A stretch of DNA of 64,000 nt. Source: Sporosarcina highlanderae (GTDB taxonomy: Bacteria; Bacillota; Bacilli; Bacillales_A; Planococcaceae). Below are positions 42,356 through 51,498 of this stretch, in pieces. A program made the position numbers and the translations under genes. How positions within the stretch are numbered: position 1 is the stretch's first letter; every line of letters starts with the position of its first letter. The notes beneath the pieces were generated by a model. It searched no databases, was not told where the DNA came from, and was given only the letters and a program-made list of their open reading frames with translations. The stretch spans positions 186,001 to 250,000 of the forward strand of contig NZ_JAROCC010000005.1 in the NCBI RefSeq assembly GCF_030433715.1. Reading direction: 5' to 3'.

Positions 42356-43138
42356 TCATTTATTTTCCATGCCTTCTCTGATAATTTGAATTGCATTTTT
42401 CTCTAATCTAGAAATCTGTGCTTGGGAGATACCTAATTCTTTTGCTATTTCAGTTTGCGTCTGTCCTAAATAAAAACGTTTTGAAAGAATCAATTGTTGC
42501 CTTTCCGTCATCCCTGAAACTGTTTCCTTAACTGACACATAAGTGAGCCAACGTTCTTCCGATACTTTTTTATCTTGTAACTGATCCATAATATAGACTG
42601 GATCGCCACCATCACCATTCATTGGTTCATGAAGGGACATCGGGTCTTGAATTGCATCCAAAGCAAACAATATATCGTCTTCAGGTATACCTGTAATCTC
42701 AGCCAAATCAGATATTCTCGGCTCTTTTTGATGATCGTTTACAAATTGTTCCTTGGCTCGAATTGCTTTATAAGCGATATCTCTAAGAGATCTGGATACC
42801 CTAATGGCGTGGTGATCTCTTAGATGCCTTTTGATTTCACCAATAATCATTGGTACGGCATACGTTGAAAATCGGACATTATGTTTCAAATCGAAATTGT
42901 CAATTGACTTTAATAAACCGATACAACCTACCTGAAAAAGGTCGTCCGCTTGTTCACCCCTATATGCAAATCTTTGGACAAGGCTGAGTACCAATCGTAA
43001 ATTCCCAACGACAAGTTCTTCCCTTGCAGATTCGTCACCATTTTGAAGCCGGATAAACGTTTCTTTCATCACTTCATTCGTCAGTAATGGCAAATTGGAC
43101 GTATCGATTCCGCAAATTTCCACTCTTGTACGCATCAT
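42356..43138 (-). CDS. sigG: RNA polymerase forespore sigma factor SigG
   Basis: 260 residues of the sigma-70 sporulation class. N-terminus RVEICGIDTSNLPLL is typical of SigG; region 2 (DLFQVGCIGLLKSIDNFD, VRFSTYAVPMIIGEIKRHLRD) and region 4.2 helix-turn-helix (TQTEIAKELGISQAQISRLEK). Active in the forespore after engulfment. Directly downstream of sigE, as in B. subtilis, with a separate forespore-type promoter in the gap. Confidence 0.97.
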   Translation of the reverse strand: MMRTRVEICGIDTSNLPLLTNEVMKETFIRLQNGDESAREELVVGNLRLVLSLVQRFAYRGEQADDLFQVGCIGLLKSIDNFDLKHNVRFSTYAVPMIIGEIKRHLRDHHAIRVSRSLRDIAYKAIRAKEQFVNDHQKEPRISDLAEITGIPEDDILFALDAIQDPMSLHEPMNGDGGDPVYIMDQLQDKKVSEERWLTYVSVKETVSGMTERQQLILSKRFYLGQTQTEIAKELGISQAQISRLEKNAIQIIREGMENK

Positions 43139-43176
43139 TCGCTTTTCCTCCGCATTCTGTAGATGACTGTAGAAAA

Positions 43177-43205
43177 TAGTTTGTCCTCAGTCTTGCAGAA
43201 TATGC
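43177..43205 (-). promoter_or_regulatory. Sigma-F/sigma-G-type promoter of sigG
   Basis: Minus strand GCATA (43201-43205), 14-bp spacer, GGACAAACTA (43177-43186), matching the sigma-F consensus GYATA / GGNNANAHTR at every fixed position. It lies about 40 nt before the sigG start. The spacer is 1 bp shorter than the usual 15. Confidence 0.7.
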
Positions 43206-43231
43206 GAAATTCGATTCTCCAATTTCAACCA

Positions 43232-43945
43232 TTAGGCAATCGGATGATTCAATCTATCCCGTAATTCCGAGATGATTTTCTTTTCAAGACGTGATATATA
43301 GGATTGCGAAATACCCAGTAATTCCGCTACTTCCTTCTGCGTCATTTCTAAATGGCCGGTTAATCCGAAGCGACATTCCATAATATATCGTTCTCTTTCG
43401 TCCAATGTACTAATTGCCTCAATCATATGTTGTCTTTCTAATTTTTTTTCTACATCATCAATAATAATATGTTCATCCGTGCCCAATATATCAGAAAGCA
43501 ATAATTCATTCCCGTCGGCGTCTGAATTAAGTGGTTCATCAAAGGAAATTTCCGATCTTGTCCGGTTTGTTTTACGTAAATGCATTAAAATTTCATTTTC
43601 AATACAACGTGAAGCATATGTTGCTAATTTTATATTGCGATCGCTTTTAAATGTTTCGATCGCTTTTATAAGTCCAATTGTGCCAATACTAATCAAATCT
43701 TCAATATGTGTATTCGTATTATCAAATCGTCTTGCGATATAAACGACAAGTCTTAAATTCTTTTCGATGAGCGTATCTCTAGCATCCATGTCACCTTCCA
43801 TAAATGCTCTAATTGCCTTAGCCTCTTCTTCTCTTGTTAAAGGTTTTGGCAGTGATTCGTGTCCCCCAATATAATATGTGCCACTTTTTCTTCTTGAAAA
43901 AAAGCTTTTGATAATTGATAACCAATTTTTCATTTTATGCCACAT
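43232..43945 (-). CDS. sigE: RNA polymerase mother-cell sigma factor, pro-SigE
   Basis: 237 residues. An N-terminal basic, amphipathic pro-sequence of about 25 residues ([19 protein letters not shown]) comes before the conserved YYIGG, near which SpoIIGA cuts. Region 2 ([37 protein letters not shown]) and region 4 ([21 protein letters not shown]). Overlaps spoIIGA by 11 nt, coupling protease and substrate. Confidence 0.97.
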   Translation of the reverse strand: MWHKMKNWLSIIKSFFSRRKSGTYYIGGHESLPKPLTREEEAKAIRAFMEGDMDARDTLIEKNLRLVVYIARRFDNTNTHIEDLISIGTIGLIKAIETFKSDRNIKLATYASRCIENEILMHLRKTNRTRSEISFDEPLNSDADGNELLLSDILGTDEHIIIDDVEKKLERQHMIEAISTLDERERYIMECRFGLTGHLEMTQKEVAELLGISQSYISRLEKKIISELRDRLNHPIA

Positions 43946-44789
43946 GATCTGTTCCCCTTTCTTCCGTTATTGATTCCAATGCGGAGGCATGCAAAATGGC
44001 AGCTGCGCCTTCGGGATAACGATTATCTTCCTTTGTAAGAACGATATAGCCTGTTGGCAACTCACTTCCTTTCCCGATGACCCATTGGTCGAATTTAAAA
44101 CCAACTGCCCAGGAAGCACCCTGCACCGTTTGAAGCCGAATAAGACGTGCATTTTTTTGGTACTGTTTCGGGATCTTAGAAAGTTGATGCATGTCTTTTG
44201 TGTTCCATGTATGCAAAGGCTCTATAAGCTCCTTGGGTATAATTGACTCAACAGCTTCGAATGATATGAAGTGAACAGCTTCTCCTGTCAACGGTTCAAC
44301 ACATCGATTTCCTGTATCAATGAAGACTTGAATTTGTGTAGTCCCTCCCCAAATTGATAAAACCGAATCGAATGAATACGACGACATTTGACGGGCAGTT
44401 CTTACATCCAACCATTTTGTTTTTAATAAATATAAGGATATATACGCTACTAGTGCACATACAAAGACTGTTGCCTTTGCATTGGAAAACATGAATCTGT
44501 CAGTGAATACGGTTAGTACTCCTCCCGCGAAAAGAGCTCCTATGAGAACAAGGATTGAAGGACCTTTCCAAGCCTTAAATGAGATTCCAAAGGCACATAT
44601 GACCATTCCCAAAAAAGCGATTACAATTGCGAGTGGGGAGTTAGGGAAAAGTGTAACTGGGAATGCTCCGACGAACGAAGCGAGTAAAAGGCGCTTCGAG
44701 GTTGTCTGCGACTTGGCCATTCGATTGGCGAAAGATAGAATCGCGTAGTTGAATACCATATTAATGCCAATAATGATTTCGCCATACAT
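43935..44789 (-). CDS. spoIIGA: Pro-sigma-E processing aspartic protease SpoIIGA
   Basis: 284 residues. The N-terminal half has five to six membrane segments; the C-terminal half is a retropepsin-like protease with active-site [14 protein letters not shown] (D in DTGN at about residue 165). SpoIIR made in the forespore triggers it across the septum. Start at 44789 has GGAGG upstream. Confidence 0.94.
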   Translation of the reverse strand: MYGEIIIGINMVFNYAILSFANRMAKSQTTSKRLLLASFVGAFPVTLFPNSPLAIVIAFLGMVICAFGISFKAWKGPSILVLIGALFAGGVLTVFTDRFMFSNAKATVFVCALVAYISLYLLKTKWLDVRTARQMSSYSFDSVLSIWGGTTQIQVFIDTGNRCVEPLTGEAVHFISFEAVESIIPKELIEPLHTWNTKDMHQLSKIPKQYQKNARLIRLQTVQGASWAVGFKFDQWVIGKGSELPTGYIVLTKEDNRYPEGAAAILHASALESITEERGTDHVA

Positions 44790-44836
44790 CAGCCCACCCT
44801 CCTTGAACGTAAGGATAACACTCTAATTCTGCAATG

Positions 44837-44880
44837 TTTGTCGGAATGAGGAGGAATTTTGAGTAAAAATACGACAAAAA
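44837..44880 (-). promoter_or_regulatory. Candidate Spo0A boxes upstream of spoIIGA
   Basis: TTTTTGTCGTA on the minus strand (44870-44880) and TTTGTCGGAA on the plus strand (44837-44846) resemble the 0A box TTTGTCGAA, 48-91 bp before the spoIIGA start. A TAGAGT about 11 bp inside the second box could be the -10 of a Spo0A-dependent promoter that lacks a good -35, as at B. subtilis spoIIG. The outer box abuts the G+C-rich repeat. Confidence 0.45.
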
Positions 44881-45014
44881 CCGTTGCTTTCCGTTCCGGG
44901 CTGACGCTTTCCGGGGGGCGGGCGGTGAGCCTCCTCGGTCGCTACGCGACACTGCGGGGTCTCACCTGTCCCGCTAATCCCCCAGGAGTCGCCGCCCTCC
45001 ACTTCAAGCAACTG
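44881..45014. repeat. G+C-rich dispersed repeat, copy 2
   Basis: 134 bp beginning CCGTTGCTTTCCGTTCCGGG and ending CACTTCAAGCAACT. It shares terminal and internal blocks with 24810-24942 but has a better folded centre: GGTGAG..CTCACC enclosing GTCGC-TAC-GCGAC. Direct and inverted blocks suggest a branched RNA or DNA structure. The gap 44790-45102 contains the 0A boxes, this repeat and the ftsZ terminator. The 60-codon frame across it is not gene-like. Confidence 0.85.
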
Positions 45015-45049
45015 GAGCATCCCAGCACAAATCAAATTTGATATAAATA

Positions 45050-45086
45050 AAAAAATCCCCGGCTTGTCCATTTGGACGGCCGGGGA
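45050..45086 (-). terminator. Terminator after ftsZ
   Basis: Minus strand TCCCCGGC..GTCC, loop, GGAC..GCCGGGGA, then T7ATTT; 16 nt after the ftsZ stop. Confidence 0.9.
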
Positions 45087-45102
45087 ATTTATATTCATTT
45101 TA

Positions 45103-46269
45103 TTACCTTCTTTGACGATTGCGTAGGAATGTTGGAATGTCCAATGCATCATCCTGTTGGTTGCTTGATTGTTGCCTTGACATTTCAGGTTGATGGTATT
45201 GTTGTTGTGGCTCTTCTCTACGTGAATGCATTGTTGATACAGGTTGTTGTTGCTGTTCACGTTGACGTGTTGCGCCGAATCCTGGGTTTCTTGTCGCCTT
45301 TGAAGGGCTTAACTGTTCTTCATTGAATCCAGTAGCAATTACCGTTACAACAATTTCATCCTTCAAACTATCATTGATGACGGAACCGAAGATCATGTTA
45401 ACATCTTCATCTGAAGCGGAAGCGACAATATCTGCAGCCTCTTGAACTTCGAATAGACTTAGGTTGGAACCGCCTGTTATATTCATCAATACACCTTTTG
45501 CTCCATCAATTGATGTTTCCAATAGTGGACTTGAAATTGCTTTTTTAGCAGCTTCTGCAGCCCGGTTTTCACCAGTGGACATACCGATACCCATAAGTGC
45601 AGATCCTTTATTCGACATGATTGTTTTCACGTCAGCGAAGTCCAAGTTGATCAGTCCAGGTACTGCAATCAGATCCGAAATACCTTGAACCCCTTGTCTA
45701 AGTACATTGTCAGCTTCACGGAAAGCTTCCAACATTGGAGTGTTCTTATCGACAATTTCGAGAAGCTTATCATTAGGAATCACAATTAGCGTATCGACCG
45801 ATTCTTTCATCGCTGCGATTCCACCAATTGCTTGTGTTTGACGCTTACGACCTTCAAAAGTGAATGGACGTGTTACAACACCAACAGTCAGTGCTCCAAG
45901 ATCTTTTGCCACCTGAGCGATGACAGGAGCCGCACCTGTTCCAGTTCCGCCTCCCATTCCAGCTGTTACGAAAACCATATCAGCCCCGCGAAGAGCTTCT
46001 TCAATTTGCTCACGGCTTTCTTCCGCTGCCTTCTTCCCTACTTCAGGGTTTGCTCCGGCACCAAGTCCGCGAGTCAATTTAGCTCCAATTTGCAATTTCA
46101 CTTCAGCCAATGATAAGTTCAAGGCTTGGGCATCAGTGTTAACTGCAATGAATTCTACACCTTGCACTCCATGTTCTATCATCCGATTAACAGCATTGTT
46201 GCCTCCACCACCGACACCAATTACCTTAATTACTGCAAGTGCATCAACGTTCGTATCAAAATCCAGCAT
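45103..46269 (-). CDS. ftsZ: Cell division GTPase FtsZ
   Basis: 388 residues. Tubulin-like fold with [15 protein letters not shown] and [13 protein letters not shown]; a Q-rich linker (about 318-372) and the conserved C-terminal peptide [16 protein letters not shown] that binds FtsA, SepF and EzrA. Start [15 protein letters not shown] at 46269 behind GGAGGAG; an upstream ATG at 46290 is not supported. ftsA is 39 nt upstream. Confidence 0.98.
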   Translation of the reverse strand: MLDFDTNVDALAVIKVIGVGGGGNNAVNRMIEHGVQGVEFIAVNTDAQALNLSLAEVKLQIGAKLTRGLGAGANPEVGKKAAEESREQIEEALRGADMVFVTAGMGGGTGTGAAPVIAQVAKDLGALTVGVVTRPFTFEGRKRQTQAIGGIAAMKESVDTLIVIPNDKLLEIVDKNTPMLEAFREADNVLRQGVQGISDLIAVPGLINLDFADVKTIMSNKGSALMGIGMSTGENRAAEAAKKAISSPLLETSIDGAKGVLMNITGGSNLSLFEVQEAADIVASASDEDVNMIFGSVINDSLKDEIVVTVIATGFNEEQLSPSKATRNPGFGATRQREQQQQPVSTMHSRREEPQQQYHQPEMSRQQSSNQQDDALDIPTFLRNRQRR

Positions 46270-46308
46270 TGTCTCTCCTCCTAATCCCAATCAGACCGTT
46301 TTTTTGGG

Positions 46309-47592
46309 TCATTCAAAAAATCCATCGAAAAATTTCTTAGTCTTGCTCATAAAGCTTGATTTTTTCTCTTTTGTTTGAACAGTAGCCTTCTTTTTTGGTG
46401 ATGAAGGATAATCCATGTCACTATGAGCTGCTGCAGTTTGAGATTCTGCTGAAATACCAAAATAGGAATCTTCCATATTAGCATAACGGATAAGACCCAC
46501 AGCAGTCGAATACATTGGTTCGCGGACACCGATATACTCAGGTGTATGGACGCGGACCCTTGTTTTCAGAACATGTCTTGCAAGCTGCAGAATCCCTTCA
46601 AGCTTGGTTGTCCCGCCAGTCAATACGACTCCTCCAGGCAAATCACGGATCCCCATTCGGTAAAGCTCCTCAAGCACCAATTCGAATAATTCTTCCAATC
46701 GGACACCGATGATTTCCGATATGTATCTTTGACTATATTGGTCTTTTGAATCAGCACCAATGACAGGAACCTCAAATAGCTCATCATCTGACGCATCATC
46801 ATAAAAGGCATGTCCAAATTGATGCTTAATCTTCCTAGCTTGCTCAGTAGGAGTCTTTAAAATAATGGACAAGTCTTTTGTAATATGGTCTCCTCCAACT
46901 GGAATTACTGCGGTCGAAATGAAACGGTTATCACCGAAAACGGCGATAGTTGTGGAACCTCCACCAATGTCGATGAAAGCCGTGCCATGATTCATCTCAT
47001 CTTCAGTTAAGGCAAATGTACCTGACGCCAAAGGCTGAAGATAAATTTCACGTATCACAAGTCCTGCCCTTTCAACGCATCGTAAAATATTATGCACTAA
47101 TGTTTTGGAAGTAGTAATCAGTGTACCATCCAACTCAAGACGAACACCAATCATCCCACGCGGGTCTTTAATCTCATCATAGTCATCAACGATGAATTGT
47201 TTCGGGATGATATTGACAATCTCCCGATCTGGTGGAACCGACATGACCTGAGCAGATTTCATAACACGACCCAAATCATCATCCGTAATTTCCCTATTCT
47301 CGGAATTTACGGCGACAACACCTTTGACGTCCTGTAAATGAACGCCGTTAGCGGGAACACCTAAAATGACTTCCCGAATTTGCATTCCCGTCATCCGCTC
47401 GGCTTGTTCCACCGCTTTTCGGATTGACTGGACGGTTGCATCTATGTCGATTATCGTCCCTTTTCGAATTCCAGCTGACTGGACGTTACCAACTCCGATT
47501 ACATGGAGGGATCCGTTATCTACTTCGCCAATCAGTACTTTGACTGACGAAGATCCTATATCAAGTGAAACGTAAGTTGTAGATTGATTCAA
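46309..47592 (-). CDS. ftsA: Actin-like division protein FtsA
   Basis: 427 residues. ATP-binding motifs [15 protein letters not shown] and [28 protein letters not shown]; a disordered linker (about 380-415) and a C-terminal amphipathic helix ([15 protein letters not shown]) that tethers FtsZ to the membrane. Starts with TTG at 47592 behind GGAGGTG. Confidence 0.97.
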   Translation of the reverse strand: MNQSTTYVSLDIGSSSVKVLIGEVDNGSLHVIGVGNVQSAGIRKGTIIDIDATVQSIRKAVEQAERMTGMQIREVILGVPANGVHLQDVKGVVAVNSENREITDDDLGRVMKSAQVMSVPPDREIVNIIPKQFIVDDYDEIKDPRGMIGVRLELDGTLITTSKTLVHNILRCVERAGLVIREIYLQPLASGTFALTEDEMNHGTAFIDIGGGSTTIAVFGDNRFISTAVIPVGGDHITKDLSIILKTPTEQARKIKHQFGHAFYDDASDDELFEVPVIGADSKDQYSQRYISEIIGVRLEELFELVLEELYRMGIRDLPGGVVLTGGTTKLEGILQLARHVLKTRVRVHTPEYIGVREPMYSTAVGLIRYANMEDSYFGISAESQTAAAHSDMDYPSSPKKKATVQTKEKKSSFMSKTKKFFDGFFE

Positions 47593-47686
47593 TTCCCGGC
47601 ACCTCCCATTGCTATCCTTATCTTACATTCTATTGTATTAGAGTCATATTGTCTAAATATTTTCGCCATCTTCTCCTCAATTCCTT

Positions 47687-48058
47687 TCATTCCTGAAATT
47701 TCTTTTCAGAAACCTTTCCTCGATCTGACCATTTCGTTAGCAATATCCTTCTTATGACTGCAATATTTTGGAAAAGCCTTACCCCAAATGCAAATACTGC
47801 TGCCAAATATAGATCTACTCCCAAATGCACGCCAAGGAAAGCCAAACCGGCAGCAAGCGCGATATTAAAGAAGAAGCCTGAAATGAAAACCTTATCATCA
47901 TAAATTTGTTGAAGATAGGCCCTTATGCCACCGAATAATGTATCCAGTGCGGCCAATACAGCTATTGATAAATAATTACTATAAAGTTGTGGAATTTGAA
48001 TATCTGATAACAGACCAAGCGAAACTCCAAGTATTAAGCCAAGCAACGGCAACCACAT
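47687..48058 (-). CDS. sbp: Small basic family protein Sbp (DUF1290)
   Basis: 123 residues, about four membrane segments (LLGLILGVSLGLLS; IAVLAALDTLFGGIRAYLQ) and a basic C-terminus. DUF1290 proteins occur between DUF881 genes and ftsA in many Firmicutes; role unknown. Start lies 2 nt after ylxX. Confidence 0.92.
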   Translation of the reverse strand: MWLPLLGLILGVSLGLLSDIQIPQLYSNYLSIAVLAALDTLFGGIRAYLQQIYDDKVFISGFFFNIALAAGLAFLGVHLGVDLYLAAVFAFGVRLFQNIAVIRRILLTKWSDRGKVSEKKFQE

Positions 48059-48060
48059 TG

Positions 48061-48780
48061 TTATTCCCCTTTCGGCAGTTCCTGCAAATACAGATTTTCA
48101 AATTTTTCTGGCCATCCACGCATAGATACGTCATTCATTGGTTTACTAATATCTAAAACTAAATTATCAAGATAAAAATCATCATGAATGGAGGAGGCCA
48201 ATAAATAATTATAAAGTTTTTCACTTTCAGACAGTGTAGGTGAAATAATCTTAATCTTAAAGGGTGGTGTCGAAACATTAAGGCCATTTACAGACGTAAA
48301 ACCATTTATGACCCTAATTGAGCTCATTACCGTATTCCGTTTACCGTCTATCTCCATGGCAATCCCTTTAAATCGGTTCACCTCGTTGACAAAACGTGTC
48401 AATAAATCTGATGAAATACTCGTGATTGGTATTCCATACGCTACACTTTCAGGTGATGGCTTGACTTCAATAACAATGCCGGGCCCTGTAATATCCGTTG
48501 TCCCTGCTTTACGGTTTAATTTCTCGACCGTGTCATTTAATGCTTGCCCTGCACTTGACTCACTGAGTGACTTATACGTGGATATTGTGTTGTCCAATTC
48601 CCGGATTTCTGATAAAAGCTCTGAATGAAGTTTCTTTTCCTCTGCCAACTCTTGTCGAATTGCCCATATATCCCTCGTATCACGTATCTTAGGATTTTTC
48701 ACTGAATTATACTGAACAGCAATCATGAATCCAATTAACAGAAGGATAAGAGTGAATTTCCAATTGATCGCCTTCTTCAC
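48061..48780 (-). CDS. ylxX: DUF881 membrane-anchored protein YlxX
   Basis: 239 residues: an N-terminal membrane anchor (NWKFTLILLLIGFMIAVQY), a coiled-coil segment (about 40-75) and an extracytoplasmic DUF881 domain (ITGPGIVIEVKPSPES, FKIKIISPTLSESEKLYNYL). Paralogue of the gene just upstream. By position it is ylxX of B. subtilis. Likely tied to division or the envelope; function not known. Confidence 0.88.
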   Translation of the reverse strand: MKKAINWKFTLILLLIGFMIAVQYNSVKNPKIRDTRDIWAIRQELAEEKKLHSELLSEIRELDNTISTYKSLSESSAGQALNDTVEKLNRKAGTTDITGPGIVIEVKPSPESVAYGIPITSISSDLLTRFVNEVNRFKGIAMEIDGKRNTVMSSIRVINGFTSVNGLNVSTPPFKIKIISPTLSESEKLYNYLLASSIHDDFYLDNLVLDISKPMNDVSMRGWPEKFENLYLQELPKGE

Positions 48781-48809
48781 GGAACCCCCCTCCCTTTAAA
48801 GCAGTCAGT

Positions 48810-49529
48810 TTACGATTCATCCCTTAATGCAGGCAGTTTTAGCTCTTTCAACTGTTCAAGGGTTACTACAATATTATCGTGGACCAGACTATCAATTACT
48901 CCGCCAGTGAGATTCAACGATGGAGATAAGATTTCCGGATCTCCAATTGCTTCTACTACAAAAGGTGCAGGAAACGTTCGACCGTCAATAGTAATGACGG
49001 GGCCTGTACATTTTATATATGAATTAGAAGATATTCTTTGGCCATTAATGGAGATGCCCTGTGCACCGGATATTTTCAATTCGTTTACCACCCGAAGAAC
49101 ATGGCTCTCATGCACAATATAGTCATTGGGATTTTGTTCAACAGGATCATAATCCCCGTCTTTCAATGTAACACGGACGCCTGGACCAACTGCCGGAATA
49201 ACCCCTAAGAGTAAACGAAGATCTTTTGCTTCGTTTACAAGCTCTGCATGATTCTCTTCGCTCCTCAAGAAAGATTGTTCAAATTCACGGATTTCAGCTT
49301 GTTTAGATCGAATTTCATCGGCTAATTCCTTATTTCTTTCCTTTTGGACGATCAGATCCGCACGATATTGTTCTTCCTCTTGGAATGTGGGTGACGGCGC
49401 TGTCTCTCCACTGTCTTTCCCCAAAGTGCGATAAGAAAATGCGAAAATAAATCCAAGGACCAAAAAGACAAGTGAGTACAAAATATACCTGCCTTTATTT
49501 TTATTTTCCTCATTCATTTTCTTCGCCAT
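48810..49529 (-). CDS. ylxW: DUF881 membrane-anchored protein YlxW
   Basis: 239 residues with the same plan as ylxX: membrane anchor (RYILYSLVFLVLGFIFAFSY), coiled coil (about 48-95), and DUF881 domain (VGPGVRVTLKDGDYDP, LKISGAQGISINGQRISSN). Its start at 49529 lies 20 nt inside divIB; the purine-rich end of divIB supplies its SD. Confidence 0.88.
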   Translation of the reverse strand: MAKKMNEENKNKGRYILYSLVFLVLGFIFAFSYRTLGKDSGETAPSPTFQEEEQYRADLIVQKERNKELADEIRSKQAEIREFEQSFLRSEENHAELVNEAKDLRLLLGVIPAVGPGVRVTLKDGDYDPVEQNPNDYIVHESHVLRVVNELKISGAQGISINGQRISSNSYIKCTGPVITIDGRTFPAPFVVEAIGDPEILSPSLNLTGGVIDSLVHDNIVVTLEQLKELKLPALRDES

Positions 49530-50322
49530 CTACATCACCTTCTCCTTCTCCTTCCCCCTCCATTTCCAATTCCTTCTCCTGACCGTAAATTTTGTTAAAG
49601 GGAGAAAAATATGTACCAACCTCCATGTCGATTATACCTTTTTCCATGTCCTCTAATTGAGATGTAATTTCTGGATAATAATCCATTTTCTCTGCGAAAG
49701 TTGGAATGATTGCATGGACTTCAAAACCATCATCCATAAAGGCCGTTATTGTATCGGGGTTTTCCTCAGTTCCAGTATAAATAATTTCAGAGATCAAATG
49801 CAGGACATCCTTGTCCATCTTCAATAATTGTTTCGTCAGCTTTTTCCTTAAGTCGGGCTTGTCCACATGATTCAATATAGGGACATTCGGATAATTGATA
49901 TCACTTGAAATTAGTTCGCCATTTTCAAGCAATAAATCAAAATTACCATCATTCTCCATATAGGCAACCATTTTCCACTCGGTTATGGAAATTTCAACAT
50001 CCCTTAACAGTTTTCTTGTTACGGATACTTTACTGACGCCTTCGATTTTTAAAAGTTCTTTCTCAACTTCTTTTGTGACGAATCCCCAATACGAACTACC
50101 GATTGGAATACCACTCTTTTCGAAGTAAAACTCGTCATCATACAGTTGCGCACCATGGATTTCTATTGCACCGACTTTACTGAATGGAGATTGAAAGTAT
50201 AGTAGCACAAGGAGGGCTATACAGAATACGGCAATAATGAAAATGAACTTTTTATTCGTTTTCCTACGCCGTTTTTCACGCATGGATGGTATGCGTTCTT
50301 CGATGTCGATCACTTTATCCAT
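49510..50322 (-). CDS. divIB: Cell division protein DivIB/FtsQ
   Basis: 270 residues: basic N-terminus, one membrane segment (KFIFIIAVFCIALLVLLYF, about 25-43), POTRA domain (FSKVGAIEIHGAQLYDDEFY) and beta domain, then an acidic low-complexity tail rich in GE pairs. It forms a complex with FtsL and DivIC that activates septal wall synthesis. In B. subtilis murG and murB come before it; here spoVE is directly upstream. Confidence 0.94.
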   Translation of the reverse strand: MDKVIDIEERIPSMREKRRRKTNKKFIFIIAVFCIALLVLLYFQSPFSKVGAIEIHGAQLYDDEFYFEKSGIPIGSSYWGFVTKEVEKELLKIEGVSKVSVTRKLLRDVEISITEWKMVAYMENDGNFDLLLENGELISSDINYPNVPILNHVDKPDLRKKLTKQLLKMDKDVLHLISEIIYTGTEENPDTITAFMDDGFEVHAIIPTFAEKMDYYPEITSQLEDMEKGIIDMEVGTYFSPFNKIYGQEKELEMEGEGEGEGDVDGEENE

Positions 50323-50339
50323 ATGGTAGCCCTCCCTTC

Positions 50340-51428
50340 CTAAGTTTTTCTATAAAATGCGAAGTGTAAAATAGTCCCTACTGCCATCCAGGTCGTAAGC
50401 AATGAAGAACCCCCATAACTGATGAAGGGTAATGTCACGCCGGTTACAGGCAATAATCCGGAGACAACTCCGACGTTAAGGAACGTTTGAAATATTATCA
50501 TAGAAGCCATTCCAGCGGTTATTAAAAATGCTTTGTAATCATACGTACGTATCGCAATTCCAAATGCCGAAAACAACAATACCAAGAATAGCAACAGAAT
50601 GGAAGTCGCCCCGATAAAACCCGTTTCCTCGGCAATGATCGAAAATATGAAATCATTTTGCGGTTCCGGTAAATATAGGTACTTTTGTCGACTGTTTCCA
50701 TACCCGTGACCAAATAATCCACCTGGCGCTATGGCAAATAAGGACTGGATTCCTTGAAAACCTTTCCCAAGGGGATCATTCCACGGATCGATATACGATT
50801 TAATACGATCAATCCGATATGGAGCTGAAATAATCAAGGCAACAAAAGCTCCCACTCCAGTCATACCTAATACGGCAAAAAAGGACAAAGGATAACCTGC
50901 AAGGAATAGGATGACAAACGCTGAAACAATCATAATCACCGTTGAGCCAAGATCCGGTTGCAACATGATTAATCCTGCTGGCAATAGAATTAGTACAAAA
51001 TGGTTCAACCTGAAGGGACTTCTTCCTGCGGAGTTTTTTACACTACAGGCAAGTTTTCCGATAAGGGCAACTTTGACAAACTCTGCTGGCTGTATGCTGA
51101 ATGGACCAAGGGCAATCCAGCTTTGCGAACCGTTCCTGACTGCACCAATCCCCGGAATCATAACTGCAACTAACAAGATAATTGTTATGTAATAAAAGGC
51201 AGTCCAGAAAGATTCATGGGAAACCCACTTTCCTTTCATTAACATTAGGGCGACAAAAATCGATATTCCCATGTAAATTCCTTGTTTTACTATGAACGGG
51301 GGTGAATCCGCATAATGAATTTGTCCCCAATATGATCCAGCAGAGTGGACGAAGACCAATCCGATAAGTGATAACGATACTGCCGATATGATGAAGGCAG
51401 CTTTCAATTTCTGATCCAGTGAACGCAT
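50340..51428 (-). CDS. spoVE: SEDS peptidoglycan polymerase, SpoVE/FtsW type
   Basis: 362 residues, about ten membrane segments. SEDS signatures GSQSWIALGPFSIQPAEFVKV and PLTGVTLPF-like LPVTGVTLPFISYGGSS. SEDS proteins polymerise lipid II with a class B PBP partner. Its place after murD matches spoVE of B. subtilis, but sequence alone does not separate SpoVE from FtsW; with spoVD and pbpB nearby it may serve spore cortex, septum, or both. Confidence 0.9.
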   Translation of the reverse strand: MRSLDQKLKAAFIISAVSLSLIGLVFVHSAGSYWGQIHYADSPPFIVKQGIYMGISIFVALMLMKGKWVSHESFWTAFYYITIILLVAVMIPGIGAVRNGSQSWIALGPFSIQPAEFVKVALIGKLACSVKNSAGRSPFRLNHFVLILLPAGLIMLQPDLGSTVIMIVSAFVILFLAGYPLSFFAVLGMTGVGAFVALIISAPYRIDRIKSYIDPWNDPLGKGFQGIQSLFAIAPGGLFGHGYGNSRQKYLYLPEPQNDFIFSIIAEETGFIGATSILLLFLVLLFSAFGIAIRTYDYKAFLITAGMASMIIFQTFLNVGVVSGLLPVTGVTLPFISYGGSSLLTTWMAVGTILHFAFYRKT

Positions 51429-51498
51429 CCTTCCGTCTTAGTGTTAAATGTGAGCAGTTGCTTTCCGATCCAGGCCACATAAAAGCATTCTATTTGGC

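Noticed and set aside
44859-45041. 60-codon plus-strand frame through repeat copy 2
   Set aside because: Frame exists because the repeat is G+C-rich; not shared with copy 1.
45920-46378. 152-codon plus-strand frame opposite ftsZ
   Set aside because: Antisense shadow of the glycine-rich ftsZ codons; product is P/S/A-rich without family match.
50340-51428. Confident choice of FtsW over SpoVE
   Set aside because: SEDS motifs are shared; only gene order favours SpoVE, so no firm split is claimed.
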